From assembly GCF_011386835.1 (NCBI RefSeq), contig NC_088809.1, positions 20,737,567-20,801,566 on the forward strand: DNA of 64,000 bases, written 5' to 3'. This document shows positions 31,702 through 42,404 of this stretch, one piece after another. This stretch comes from Chrysemys picta bellii (Eukaryota; Chordata; Testudines; Emydidae). Both the position numbers and the translations under genes were made by a program. Every line of letters starts with the position of its first letter. Within the stretch, counting starts at the first letter, position 1. The notes below the pieces were generated by a model. That model did not search any database. It saw only the letters and a program-made list of their open reading frames with translations, and was not told the origin of the DNA.

Positions 31702-31783
31702 AAGAAGAACAGGAGTACTTGTGGCACCTTAGAGACTAACAAATTTATTAGAGCATAAGCTTTCGTGGACTACAGCCCACTTC
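31702..31783 (-). mobile_element. Penelope-like element 3' end
   Basis: Minus strand: GAAGAAGTGGGCTGTAGTCC, ACGAAAGCTTATGC, then the same 3' block as 9997-10093. The hairpin is GTGGGC-TGTA-GTCCAC (31765-31780 on the plus strand) with one G-T wobble, followed by GAAA. The copy is 5'-truncated exactly at the start of the hammerhead-like segment. Confidence 0.6.
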
Positions 31784-31854
31784 TTCTCTACGCAAAAGAA
31801 TTAATGGACCTTCATGAGGGGGAGTTTTTTCATGGTTGAGGCTTGATCGGAGAT

Positions 31855-31950
31855 CTTGTCTTGCATAGTGTTGGATCCTGTACGCACGTACAACAAAAAG
31901 ACAATCCCTGCCCCAAAGAGGTGAGAATCTAAGTATCCGTGGGAGGATCG
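31855..31950 (-). repeat. CORE-SINE/MIR tail
   Basis: 'gtacaacaaaaagacaatcc' then CTGCCCCAAAGAGGTGAGAA is the complement of the usual tail with the AGCTCTTTGGGGCAGG motif. Confidence 0.5.
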
Positions 31951-31984
31951 GGGCTGTGTCCCTCAGAATGCACACGCCAACAGA

Positions 31985-32125
31985 CTCCTGACAACTCCCC
32001 CCAAGCCTTTAACAGATTGCCTGCATTCCCACCTCTGCATTCCCACTGGTTGGTGACATTTCACATACCCTGGGCCTCATTAGCATCTCCCCGAGACAAC
32101 CATCATTAATGCAGCGGACTTCATC
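31985..32125. other. Candidate conserved non-coding block
   Basis: Repeat-free; contains GCCTCATTAGCATCTCCCC and CATCATTAATGCAGCGG. Composition-based. Confidence 0.22.
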
Positions 32126-32414
32126 AGACAGACACGTTGAGGTCATGTTGACTTACCGAGGTCAGCCTGACATATCTGTGGAATGTTTATTTCCCCCGTT
32201 GGTGTGGGAGAAGCTGAAAATGCTAATGAGTGGTCTAGGATGCCGGGTGCCAGATAAGAGGTACCAGCTATGTTGCTTTTTAACACTTGGAGGAGCTGAT
32301 CTGAAGACTAGGTTGAGCTCCCCCGTCCAGGAGGACCATGCAATCCACTCAGTGTTGCACTCTGTCCTCCGATAGTGGTGGGTGAACCATGGAGAGAAGT
32401 GGATGAGCCTGCGA

Positions 32415-32500
32415 TGGATTTGGCTAGCAGAGCCGAGGTATTTAGCTCAGGCAGGAGAGGCTCCTTCTTTCAGAACCAGCGGTCCTAGGTTGGATCCATG
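32415..32500 (+). repeat. tRNA-derived SINE-like head
   Basis: A-box-like TAGCTCAGGCAGGAGAGG (32443) and B-box-like AGGTTGGATCC (32488). Second copy of the family at 26255-26335. Confidence 0.45.
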
Positions 32501-32504
32501 CACT

Positions 32505-33555
32505 CCAAACACTATACCATAGGGGGTCTTCAGAACCCAAGATCTCTGGCTCTAACCATCACGCTGAGTGGGTTGCCGTGACATTGTCCTGTCTCTAGCT
32601 TCCAACAGGCTGGAGTGTGAATGAGCGTTAATGTCTAGGGGAAGGAAATGAATTGGCAGAGAGAACAGTCTCCCGGGAATGGAGGATGAAAGGGTGGCTA
32701 CAATGGTAGAACATAAATGGAAGGTCTGAATAGTCCCACAACCCAGCGCTGTCTATATCCCCTCAGCCCCTGGTTAATGATGCCTCCTCTTTATTCCAAA
32801 ATGTCTCTTGCCTCCTGGGGTTTGCACTGAGTTGCTGAGTCCTGTTATGTCCTTGGGGGGAGCAGCTCTGGAGTGGGTAAAAGGTGACCAGGGTCCAGCT
32901 CCTCAAAGGTGTTTGGCGCCCAACTCTCATAGATTAAATGGGAGAGGATACCTAGTAGCGTTGAGGATCTAGGCCTAGGTGAACCTTACACAAGTCCACT
33001 GGGATAGCGTATGGCATTGCCGAGGATAGTGAGCTCTGCAGTCCCAATAGGGCACACAGGGGGTCAGCTCTGAGAACCTGAGGGGGTTTGCACCATTGCC
33101 CTGAGATGGCCAAATCCCTTCATGTCTCAAAGGGCCGGATCTTGGCAAGGAGCTGAATGCCCATTGAAATCAAGATGAGCTGAGGGTGTTCTGAATCATA
33201 CAGGGCCTGGGCCTGTGCGATGCTGAGCATCGTGAGAACAGAGGAAACTCGATGCTTTGAACCAAACCCCGGATGGAAAACATCTGGCAGCAATGCAGAC
33301 ACAGAGCGAGCAGGTGGGTGGGGAAGTAATGTCTTTACAGCTCCACCTTGGCCTAGAGTCCTTCAAAGCGCCCCATGAACATCCTCTTTGGTTTCAACCC
33401 ATTATGCCCTGTGTGGGAGCACAGACCTTGAATCGCTGAATTCATGTGTCCCATCCACCTTCTCGTGTGTCTCTGAGCCATGCTAAAGGTGTTTAACTCC
33501 AGCCCTGAGGGGAGAGGGATGTTCTTTTGCATATCAGTCTATTCCAGCAACTTCT
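32505..33555. other. No feature recognised
   Basis: No repeat terminus, exon or RNA gene seen. Confidence 0.3.
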
Positions 33556-33559
33556 CTTT

Positions 33560-33830
33560 GAACACTTCAGTCTCTGACACTGCCTCATCTTTATGACCTG
33601 AATCGAGCCGATATTTCGCCGACTTCCTCTGTGGCAAAAGCCAACTCAAAGACGTTGGATTAAAAGGAAGCCTCCTGACTAAAAGCCTGTCACACAAGGC
33701 AGCTTTATCCCTCTCTTAGTGAGAAAGAAAAAGCCATTTCCTTAACCGGTGAATGCAGGTGAAATGATACAATTTAATTAAGTCAGTAATCTCCTAGACC
33801 AGCCAAGATACATCACCTGTAATTGGTTTT
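33560..33830. other. Candidate conserved non-coding block
   Basis: Contains CTCATCTTTATGACCTGAAT, GCCGATATTTCGCCGAC and GATACAATTTAATTAAGTCA. It is repeat-free and has well-mixed composition. Conservation is untested. Confidence 0.28.
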
Positions 33831-33834
33831 AGGT

Positions 33835-34511
33835 TTGCTTAATATAGCTATAGACACCCACCCACCCACACATAATCAGATCCTCCCCCTCCTCCCCCCG
33901 GCCCCGGGGCTGTGTAACTGAGACCTCAACTCCCTGAAATCCTCAAGGATTGGACAGATGGGACCCACGCTGGTTGAGACAGTTTCTATGGTTGTCGTCA
34001 TGAGGATGGGCAATCCCGAAGGGACGTAGCCTCCTTGCAGATTGATCCCCACCCAGACAAAGCCAAAACTCTCCGATACGTTCAGCCATATCTAGCCAAG
34101 AGTAAAGATGAGCTGGAGCCAGGTCTACATTTGGGAACTCAGTTACCAGTTACAGCTCCTTCATTTTCAGGCCATCTCACTGCCCGTGGCCGGAGAGCTG
34201 CATCTAATCAAGGACCGCTGGGAGTGGCCCCGAAGAGCTATCCAGCGGCTGAGCGTAGCTGAAGCCCATTAGCGCTCTGGCCACACCGCTTCTCTCCCCC
34301 AGCATGTCCCCTGCAGCGGAGCTGGGAGGTATATGTGGTGTAGGAGTTGGCTTTGCCAGCTTTATGCCTGGTCATGTGGTGTCTCTGCCGGGAGAATTCT
34401 GAACTGGCGAGAGCTAGCTAGTTTCTGACCCCCTTCTGTGGCGCAAAGGGGGCAGGGCTGTGTGGAGAATCTGGCCTGCTGAGAGGAAAGCACCACACAC
34501 ACATATGGCGT
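33835..34511. other. No feature recognised
   Basis: A CACCCACCCACCCAC run at 33857-33871; otherwise unassigned. Confidence 0.3.
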
Positions 34512-34908
34512 CGTATAGAATACTAGAAATGTTGGTCTGCCTGGGACCTGGAGAGCTTATCTCCTGCAGCCCGCAGGTGGGACCACGTAAACCTAGACCA
34601 TCCCTGACAGGGGTTTGTCCAACCTGTTCTTCAAAACCGCCAGTGAATCCACAACCTCCTTTGGAAACCTATTCCAGAGCTTAACTACTCTAAGAGATTA
34701 GATATTAGGTAAACTTTTTAACTAAGTCCCCCTTGCTGCAGATTAAGGTCATTACTTCTTCTCCTACCTTCAGAGGACATGGAGAACAACTGATCCCCGT
34801 CCCCTTTAGAACAGCCCTTACCATGTTTGAAGACTATTATCAGGGCCCCCCTCAGGCTTCTTTTCTCAAGACTAAACATGCCCAGTTTTTTAAACCTTTC
34901 CTTGTAGG

Positions 34909-35710
34909 CCGGGCCACCCCTACCCATACGCAAACTACCCAGCTACCCACCAAATTGCCCCAAATTTCCTGGTGCCCTACGCAGCGGCGTGCTGCATCCA
35001 GCTCCAGTGGCCAGCCTGATCCCCTGACGGCTGAGCTGACCCCTCGGGGGCTGCGCACAGCAAGGCCCAGGAAAGCTGCCTCTGCCCCTGCCCCACCCCT
35101 TCCCCTCAGCCCCCACCCCTGCTCCGCCCACCCCGCCTTTTCCCGCCCCTGCTCTGCCCCAGCCCGTCCCCACTCCACCCCTTCCCCCCTCCAAACCCCG
35201 TCCCCTGAGTTATGCGTCCTGGGGGACTGCAGAAGGGGTTGGCAGGACCGGTTCTACCACTTTTGCCGCCCCAAGCGGAAAAAAAAAAAAAAAGCCGCTC
35301 GGACTGTGCTGCCCCAAGAATGGACGCAATGCCGCCCCTTAGCATGTGCCGCCCCAGGCACGTGCTTCCTCCGCTGGTGCCTGGAGCTGGCCCTGGGGGT
35401 CGGGCCTGCCCTGCACTCACTGGCTGGCGGGAAGTGGAGTGACCCGGCCCCAGCCCACTCCACTACACCGGCTCTCAGCCATGCCACCGGTGAGTGCTGG
35501 GTGGGCGGTTCCCCCCTTCCCCCAAGCCTGGGAGCCCGGGGAGCAGAACAGAGCTGGCTGGGGCCAACCCCTGCTGCCTTCCTGCACTTCCAAAGCCCTT
35601 GGGCGCAGCCTCCCCCGCGGAGGCCTGGGACGCCCCCCTCTCGGAGGCCCGGGGCTGGCCCCCCCACAGGGGGGCTGCATAGGGCACCACAGTCTCTAGG
35701 GACGGCCCTG
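34909..35710. mobile_element. hAT-like element (802 bp) nested in CR1
   Basis: Interrupts CR1 between CTTGTAGG (34901-34908) and CTCATAGG (35711-35718), a diverged 8-bp duplication (6/8). The terminal repeats CCGGGCCACCCCTA and (reverse complement) CAGGGCCGTCCCTA match at 12/14. The interior is C-rich with no transposase. The 366-codon plus frame crossing it is not a gene. Confidence 0.75.
35243..35395. mobile_element. hAT MITE nested inside the 802-bp element
   Basis: Termini CAGGACCGGTTCTA and (reverse complement) CAGGGCCAGCTCCAGG, with GCCGCCCC-rich shoulders and an internal A-rich run. Flanked by GGGGTTGG (35235-35242) and GGGGTCGG (35396-35403), a 7/8 duplication. Length 153 bp. Confidence 0.78.
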
Positions 35711-35739
35711 CTCATAGGTCAGGTTTTTAAAGCTTTTTA

Positions 35740-36380
35740 TTATTTTTGTTGTTCTCCTTTGGACTCTCTCTGCAATTTGTCCACATCTTTCCTGAAGTGC
35801 GGCGCCCAGGACTGGACACGGGGCTCCAGCTGAGGCCTCACCAGCGCTGTGTAGAGCAGGACAATGACATCCCAGGTCTTCCATCCAACACTCCTGTTCA
35901 TATAGCCCAGAATGATATTGGCCTTTTTCGCAACTGCATCACATTGTTGACTCATATTCAATGTGTGATGCCCTTTCCCCCCACCCCCCCCAGATCCTTT
36001 TCGGCAGTACAGCCACCTCAGCAGTTATTCCCCATTTTGTAGTTGTGCATTTGATTTTTCTTTCCTAAGTGTAGGACTTTGAAAAATTGGGGAATTGATT
36101 TGAAATCAAGAAGAGGCAATTCAGTAAAGACAAGTGCAAAGTCATTTTGAATTCTAACCCCATCCTCCAAAATGCTTGCAATCCCTCCCAGTTTGGTGTC
36201 ATCTGTCAATTTTATAAGCATACCCTCCACTCCATTATCCAACTCATTAATGAAAATATTGACTAGTAAGGGACCCAGAACTGGCCTCTGCAGGACCCCA
36301 CTAGACACGCCCTCCCAGTCCATCAGGGAACCATTGATAACTACTCTTTGGGATGGCCTTTTAACCAGTTGTGCACCCAC
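35740..36380 (-). pseudogene. CR1 ORF2 C-terminal and palm remains
   Basis: Two minus frames. 35740-35961 has [20 protein letters not shown] and [20 protein letters not shown]. 36018-36380 has [20 protein letters not shown] and [14 protein letters not shown], the mutated catalytic box. Confidence 0.8.
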
Positions 36381-36466
36381 CGTCTGGTAATTTCATCTAG
36401 AAAACACATTTCCCTAGTTTGCTTATGACACTGTCATGTGGGACTGTGTCAGAAGCCTTACTAAAA

Positions 36467-36748
36467 TCAAGATATATCACATCTACTGCTTCCCTCATCC
36501 ACTAGGCCAGTATCCCCATCAAAACAAGGAATGAGGTTGGTTTGGCATGATTTGTTCTTGACAAATCCACACTGGCTTTTACTTACGACCCTATTATCCT
36601 CTAGGTGCTTACAAATTGATTGTTTAAAAATTGGTTCCAGTATCTTTCCAGGTATTGAATGGTCTATAATTCCCTGGGTCCTCTTTGTTACCCTTTTCAA
36701 AATATGTACTGGGTTTGCCCTTCTCCAGTCCTCTAGGAACTCACCCAT
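36467..36748 (-). pseudogene. CR1 reverse-transcriptase fingers fragment
   Basis: LEDWRRANPVHILKRVTKRT, GKILEPIFKQSICKHLEDN and [18 protein letters not shown] place this just upstream of the palm. Confidence 0.8.
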
Positions 36749-36992
36749 CCTTCAGGAGTTCTCAAAGATAATTCCTAACAGCTCTAAGACTGCATTAGCT
36801 GGTTCCTTAAGTACCCTAGACTGAATTTCATCAGGCCCTGCTGACTTGAATACATCTCACTTATCTAAATATTATTTAACCTGTTCTTCCCCAATTTTGG
36901 CCTGTGTTCCTTCCCCCTTGTTGTTAATATTAATTGTATTGAGTATCTGGTCACCATTAACCTTTTTAGTGAAGACAGAAGCAAAACAGGCG

Positions 36993-37583
36993 TTAAACAG
37001 CCTTCTTGATTTCATCAGTTATTAAGTCTCCTTCCCGACTAAGTAGAGGACCTCCACTTTCCTTTGTCTTTCTCTTGCTCCTCACGTATTTGAAGACCCT
37101 CTTCCTATTGCCTTTTAGGTCCCTTGCTAGGTGTAACTCATTTTGTGCCTTAGCCTTTTGGGTTTTGTTCCTGCATGCTGGTGCTATTCGTTTGTACTCC
37201 TCCTTAAAAAGTGGAAATGTGGGTGAATTGCTGTTTTTCAGGTCATGAAGGAGTTCTTGATGGAGCTTTATTGGCCTCTTGCTCTTCATCCCATCTTTCC
37301 TTTGCGTTGCTATAGTTGTCAGTTGTGCTTTTGATATTGTCTCCTTGAGAAAATGCCAGCTCTCCTGAACTCCTTTATCCCTTCGATTTTCTTGCCATGG
37401 GACTTTACCTACTGGTTCTCCGAGTTTGTTAAAGTCTGCTTTTTTGAAGTCCATTGTTCTGCTGCTCTCACTCCTCCCTTTCGTTTCTATCATTTCATGC
37501 TCACTTTCACCCAAATCACTTTCCCCCTTCAGATTCACAACCAATTCCTCCCTGTTGGACAGAATCGAGCCTCTAATTGTCAA
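36993..37583 (-). pseudogene. CR1 endonuclease C-terminus to pre-RT region
   Basis: 196 codons, the longest CR1 frame here. ESDLGESEHEMIE matches the end of the endonuclease (S-D/E-H catalytic-site context), followed by [19 protein letters not shown] and RVFKYVRSKRKTKESGGPLL. The element is 5'-truncated within the endonuclease. Confidence 0.8.
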
Positions 37584-37589
37584 TAATAA

Positions 37590-38260
37590 TCACTCCAAAC
37601 ACCCACAAAGCTGCTGGGTGCACAGAGCTGGGACCACGGGGTGCTCCATCTCACCTTCTGACTGTACGATAGTCCCGTTGTAATCAGTGCAGGGGCTTCT
37701 GCAATTGGTGTTGGCTCAGCCGTTGATGGATCAAGGCAGGATGTGAGGCTGGGGCTATGAGGGAGAAAAGCCTGGATTGTGCAAAGGAAAGGAGCTTTGA
37801 TAACAAAAGGAGAAAAGAGGCCAGGGAAATTATTTTTAAAACCCATCCCATGAAACGTACGTGCATTTGCAGTGAGGCGCGATGCATGGGGATGTGTTTG
37901 GCAGAGTGAAAATCTCTGTGTGAGGAAACAAAGAATGAAACCTAACCACTGAATCTTCCAAACCAGCCACTCTTAGGAGACTGAACAGTAATGGGAAATA
38001 AATCTGTCTCACATTGAAGGCAGATGAGAGATAGAAAATAGCTGGGCATTAGATATTGTTAGAGGCTCCGCACAGAAATGCGTCAGGGAGCTCGGCCTCA
38101 GGTGCGGCGTGGCAGAGCTGGCTGTTGGGGATGGGGATATCAGGGGACGCTGCAGCTCACTAGCAGGGCTGGGCTGGGGAGCAAGGCTTGAAAAACAGAG
38201 GCGCTACAGAGCAGGAGCGAGGGGCAATTGAAAAGAGCTGGGGATTATTAATCAGCAGAG
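37590..38260. other. No feature recognised
   Basis: Nothing identified. Confidence 0.3.
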
Positions 38261-38264
38261 CTCA

Positions 38265-38432
38265 CAGCACTTGACAAAGGAGGTCAGGACTAATCATTGT
38301 TGCCAGGTGGGGAAACGGAGTCGCAGAGTGCTTGCTCAAGGTCACGTGGCTGGCCAAAGCTGGGGAGAGAACCCAGATGTCCTGAGGCCCTGTCCTGTGT
38401 GCCATCCACTGGGCCACACTGCCTCCGATAGA
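38265..38432 (-). repeat. MIR-like SINE
   Basis: GGTGGGGAAACGGAGTCGCA, GCTCAAGGTCACGTGGCTGG and CCATCCACTGGGCCACACTG are the complement of the MIR core and head. Confidence 0.65.
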
Positions 38433-38459
38433 GAGACTTCCCCACTTGGAACATCAGGG

Positions 38460-38760
38460 ATGCAGGCCGGGAGGTTTCAGGTGCATTGGCAGAGTTTTCG
38501 GGGGGGGGGGTAATGGGGGAACTGTTACACAAGTGGCAGAGCAAAGGGGGTGGCACGCAGAGGCTACCAGTGAGTGCCATGACTCAGGAGGGAGGTGCCA
38601 ATGCAGAGCTAGACGGGAGCGGGTTACGCTCTGAATTGCAGTGGGTAGGAGGTTGGGAGGGAGCTGAGGTCTGGAGGCCAGCACTGGAATAACAAGGGGC
38701 GGTGCAGTGCCAGCTGACATGCATTAGCTGAGCTGCGTGGGAAGCGGGCGCAGGGCCCGC
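38460..38760 (+). repeat. Unnamed interspersed repeat ('aggtgcattggcagagct' family)
   Basis: GGTGCATTGGCAGAGTTTTC, CACTGGAATAACAAGGGGCG and GACATGCATTAGCTGAGCTG parallel motifs at 2440-2720. Contains a G11 run at 38500-38511. Confidence 0.4.
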
Positions 38761-38869
38761 CTGCCTTCTAGCTCACTCCCGCCCTCGTGCTATTAGTCCC
38801 TGACGTTCCTGAGCACCAAAAATTAAATGTTTTTTTTTTAAAAAAATCCCTTGTCATTAATACTTCCTG

Positions 38870-39095
38870 CTGGAAGTCTGCGCCGAGTCCCGGACCCTCG
38901 TTGGGTTGTCACATCGCAGACTTATCGACACCGGGCGGCGGCTCATAAATACGCCGCGTCGTCCATCATCCGGAGGAGACAATTGTGAGATGGGGAGTGA
39001 GAGAGATGGTGATGGAGCTGCCATATCGATCTCAGGCGGGCGGATTGTGCAGTCCAGTCCGGACACTGCTGATGGCATTTCTATTAAGGTAGCAT
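38870..39095. promoter_or_regulatory. CpG-dense candidate regulatory block
   Basis: About 18 CpG in 180 bp (GGGCGGCGGCTCATAAATACG, CCGCGTCGTCC), mixed with AT-containing words and free of recognised repeats. It resembles a conserved, probably unmethylated enhancer or small CpG island. Inference from composition only. Confidence 0.3.
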
Positions 39096-39149
39096 CTTAC
39101 GGCAGTCTGAGCCATACCATGCCTGGGTTTGCCACCTCGCTGTTGTGCA

Positions 39150-39810
39150 GCGGGGTTTGAGTCATAGTTAAAGGGTGTTAATACAACATCCAGGCCTGTG
39201 TATTTGCCTGAGACAGAATTTTGGGGTTTGTTGGCCAGGTTGACTTACAATATTCTTATCTCCTCCTTACTCACATGTGTGAACAAAGAACAAAGCCACC
39301 GTGAGTTGCATCTGCCCACAACCAGATGGTGTTTATAGCACAATGAGAAAAGATAAGAGAGTTAAAGTGTTGCTGGTTTTGGTGGGCGTTTAATGTCTCA
39401 AGACAAGGTCAAGCAACCAGTCGGGAGAGGGATGGGGGAGGCATAAGAAACCCTAAAAAGCCATAAGAAGAACTAAAAACACAACCTCCCTCCCTACCCC
39501 TTCCATGGGGTACAATAGAGGTGGTACCGAAGCCTCCAGACTCACGACCCTCCAAAGGGGAACATGACCATAAATTGTAAGGGGTGGTGCCAGAGGTGTG
39601 CACTACAGGTGTAATCGAGCCCGCTAAGAAAGAGGAGGGGGGACAGGAAACAGCTCTACTGGGGTACAGAGCTATGGATAGGTTTGCTTGATTAACCAAT
39701 AAATGACGCATTGCCTGCACTTTGGACTCCGGTCTTCTGCTTTCTGGTTGCGTGCCGGGAACCAAAGCAGGGCGAGGGGAGACACCACAGGGCACTTAAT
39801 GGGGAAAAGC
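39150..39810 (+). mobile_element. LTR-like sequence (boundaries unclear)
   Basis: Retroviral LTR-like texture ending with an AACCAATAAATGACG polyadenylation signal (AATAAA at 39698) followed by TTGCCTGCACTTTGGACTCC, a plausible R-U5. No matching target duplication was found, and the downstream TGGCGCTCAGG (39960) is only a weak primer-binding-site resemblance. Confidence 0.35.
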
Positions 39811-40190
39811 AGCAGAGACGCGGGTTCCTAGAACCTGGTGCAGTGTTGCCTGGTGGGTCGTGGTGGGTTACTCAGGTGTTAATGTGCCACAAGGTGGTGG
39901 TTACGCGAGTGCGCTATTACCAGGTCTACGGAAACGGTTACTCGCTAAGGGGCCAGTGGATGGCGCTCAGGAGTCCTCTCCCGGCAGTCATCCAGGACTT
40001 TTCTCTCCTCCTTGCTGTGCGCAGCAAGTCGCTAACTGTGTGGAGCCCTATCCAGAGATCTCTCACTTGGCCCAGGCATCTGGTCAAGGAGCTACGGCGA
40101 CTTTTACTGCTAAGTCCCTGCTCTGAATGCAGTCCCTAACAATAGTGCCCAGCAAAGGGGCACCCTTGAAAAGTCTGGGCAGTTCTGCGT
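39811..40190. other. No firm feature
   Basis: The 142-codon plus frame 39711-40139 has no retroviral or other domain I can recognise. Confidence 0.25.
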
Positions 40191-40194
40191 GGGA

Positions 40195-40365
40195 CTAAAG
40201 AGACCCAGGATTTGTTCCCAGCTCTGCCACTGGCCTGCTGGGTGACCTTGGGCAAGTTACTTTTCTGCTCGGTGCCTCCGTTTCCCCATCGGCGCGATGG
40301 GGATAATGAGCTTGTTCTGTGGGTGAAAAGTGCTGTAGAAGACCTAGGTGGTGATGGTATCTACC
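40195..40365 (+). repeat. MIR-like SINE
   Basis: Clear MIR core: GCTGGGTGACCTTGGGCAAG, TTACTTTTCTGCTCGGTGCC, TCCGTTTCCCCATCGGCGC, then GGGGATAATGAG. Confidence 0.75.
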
Positions 40366-40369
40366 TAGG

Positions 40370-41004
40370 TGGTAGAAGACCTGTGGCAGGCTGGGGTCCG
40401 CAGAGCTCACAAGGTTTCTTGTTGGTGTTTAGCCCGGCTCCTGCTGCCGGCAGGCGGCCCTGTTACCTGGCTCCCGTCATCGCCCAGCTCCAGGCCTTCC
40501 CACTCCCCCTCCCCCTCCCCAGCCTACTGGCAGCTGTGGCCCTCACACCCTCTTCCCCAGTCCAACTGCAGCATCCTCGGCTCCCTCTGTACTCACCCAC
40601 TGCCAAGCGCCCCTGGCCCAGCCCCAGCTGTCTCGGAGGAGGGAAAGGAGCCTCCTGGCCCACAACTGGCAGGTTCTGGAGCGTGCCGGCACCACTCAAG
40701 TGCTGTCAGGAAGGTCCCGTCCCTCGTGGAGCTCCCTGGGACTTCACCACCACTAAGGAGAAGGTGGCATGTTCCTCCCTTCTCAGTTAGCTGCTGTTTG
40801 TGTGAGAGGGGCGAGTCCTGGCTCTTTCTCTTTCTCCTCCAGCCCAGTCCCCTACGGGGTGGCTAATGCCCCTTAACCAGGTACGAGCCCTGAGCGCAGG
40901 GGAGCGCAAATGGGCCTGCCTCTTGCACAGAAGAGAGGGTGCTCTCCTTACCCCTTTGCACCAAACCCTGCCGATGCAATGGCCCAGCCTCCACGCCCCC
41001 TCGG
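40370..41004. other. No firm feature
   Basis: C-rich sequence with overlapping spurious frames (40212-40790 and 40369-40866). None has a domain. Confidence 0.3.
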
Positions 41005-41305
41005 GGGATATCCACCCTGCAGTCGGGGGCGTGACTGCACGCAAAACGTGTATGCGCCCCCAAGCTAGCTTTCCTCTAGCTCGCTCAGGTACTGGTAGCC
41101 GGGAAGCCAGCTTAGCACAGACTTCAACGTGGGCTAGCTGCCCCAGCGTATATCCAGCGTCCTGGGTGGGCCTGTGCAGCCCGCGCTGAAGCCCCGGTTG
41201 CTGGAACCTCACTGTTATCGATAACCGAGCTGGCTAGATCAACGCTAGTTCAGGTGTGTCTACATGTGCTTCAGCGACACCTCCGATTGCAGGGCGATCG
41301 TACCC
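41005..41305. mobile_element. MITE with CCCTGCA-type inverted ends
   Basis: The left end, GGGATATCCACCCTGCAGTC, and the reverse complement of the right end, GGGTACGATCGCCCTGCAAT, continue to match through GG-GG-GT-CTG. Internal GAGCTGGCTAG and CTAGCTCGCTCAGG words resemble other turtle GTCTACAC MITEs. No target duplication. Confidence 0.5.
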
Positions 41306-41309
41306 TAAG

Positions 41310-41685
41310 TGGCGGGGTGGTGCTGGACTCGTAGGAAGCTGGTAAGAGGGTAACCCCCATGTCAATGACCAAGCCAACCGCCCAGGCTTCGGCAGTGCAC
41401 ATCAGCTCATGGCCAAGATCGTTAAAGGGGTGTGATGACTGATCTGAGACACCTTAAAAGGGGCCAGTTTTTCAGAGGCCGCTGTCTGCAAACCAGGTCC
41501 CTGTTCAGCGTCTCCGGGGAGACATTCAAAATCACTGTCACTCCCAAACCTCCTCCTTTCCCCTAGACCCGCTCTCCTCCAAATCCTTCTGTCTGACTCC
41601 CGCTCCTAGGTGCTTCCTACATGTCACCGAATCCATGAGATCTGAAGGGGGAGGGAAAAAATACAGACGTGGAGCCCACGCAGTC
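41310..41685. other. No feature recognised
   Basis: Nothing identified. Confidence 0.3.
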
Positions 41686-41689
41686 AGAG

Positions 41690-41910
41690 AACAGTTTATT
41701 ATTTATAATGCTCAGCTGTAAGCAATAAACACCGGCGCCAAATGTAAATTCTGTCACTTCCCCTATCCTCTCCATATAACTCCCCCGTAAAGTTACATCA
41801 CTCACTGTCTCACTTAATGTGCTTCTATTTGTCTGATCTACAGATTTCTCTCTGTATTTTTATGATAAAATAAGATGTCTAGGGACAGTCTCTCTCCTCC
41901 CCACCCCCAG
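41690..41910. other. Candidate conserved non-coding block
   Basis: Repeat-free, AT-rich: AACAGTTTATTATTTATAAT, CACTTAATGTGCTTCTATTT and TATGATAAAATAAGATG. Composition-based. Confidence 0.27.
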
Positions 41911-42111
41911 GCAAGTAAATTAAATTCATTTAGAGTTTGAAGGGATAATCTTCTATTATAATGAATCACTCTATCACTGCAGGTCACAGCACCAGGCTTG
42001 TATAAGGCTTTGTCCGTCCATAATCTAGCAATATGATTTGTAGATCCATAGGAAAAGATGGGAAGGTGTGATGCCCACTTCCAATGCAAGCTCAGTTCAG
42101 CCTAGCAGATC

Positions 42112-42195
42112 CATGAATCTGGACAGCTCGATGGATAGACCATCGGCCTTTAATCCGAGGGCTCCAGAATCGACGATTTAATTGAAAAAAAAAAA
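42112..42195 (+). pseudogene. tRNA-Lys-like pseudogene or SINE relic
   Basis: GGACAGCTCGATGGATAGAC followed by CATCGGCCTTTAATCCGAGG aligns with the D arm and anticodon arm of tRNA-Lys (UUU), with one T missing from the anticodon loop. The T arm is degraded (CAGAATCGACG) and a GAAAAAAAAAA tract follows, as expected of a LINE-mobilised tRNA copy. It lacks a proper acceptor stem. Confidence 0.5.
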
Positions 42196-42404
42196 TTAAG
42201 ACTCAATCATTTATGGTTGTTAAGGTAACATTGCAGAATGTGAACGGGGCATCAGTTGATGCAGTGATAGCTGCCTGAGTCTGCAGAGAGCCTGAAACAA
42301 TTGCTCTAGCCATTCATTTCTGTGAAATGAAAACTCTGAAGCCTAATGGTTTAAATGTTGTTGTTTTGCCAGTATTTCAGTGTTGGTCAAAGAAAGAAGC
42401 AGGC

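Larger units (their letters stand above)
34512..37585 (-). mobile_element. CR1 LINE copy interrupted by a hAT-like element
   Basis: The 3' end lies near 34512 (TATAGAATACTAGAAATG). CR1 text continues to 34908, resumes at 35711 and runs through RT to the C-terminal part of the endonuclease near 37585, about 2.27 kb of CR1 once the insertion is removed. It is frameshifted repeatedly, and the catalytic FADD box reads LTDD, so it is dead. Confidence 0.88.

Noticed and set aside
35140..35400. Possible CpG island
   Set aside because: GC-rich but built of CCCC/GCCCC words inside hAT elements, with few CpG.
34733..35833. 366-codon plus-strand open frame
   Set aside because: It reads across antisense CR1, the 802-bp hAT-like element and its nested MITE. 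Proline-rich low-complexity text, no domain.
39955..39975. Retroviral primer-binding site TGGCGCTCAGG
   Set aside because: Only the first six bases fit a tRNA-Lys-type site and no LTR end adjoins it.
40212..40866. Overlapping 192- and 165-codon plus frames
   Set aside because: They start inside a MIR and continue in C-rich sequence, in two frames at once, with no domain.
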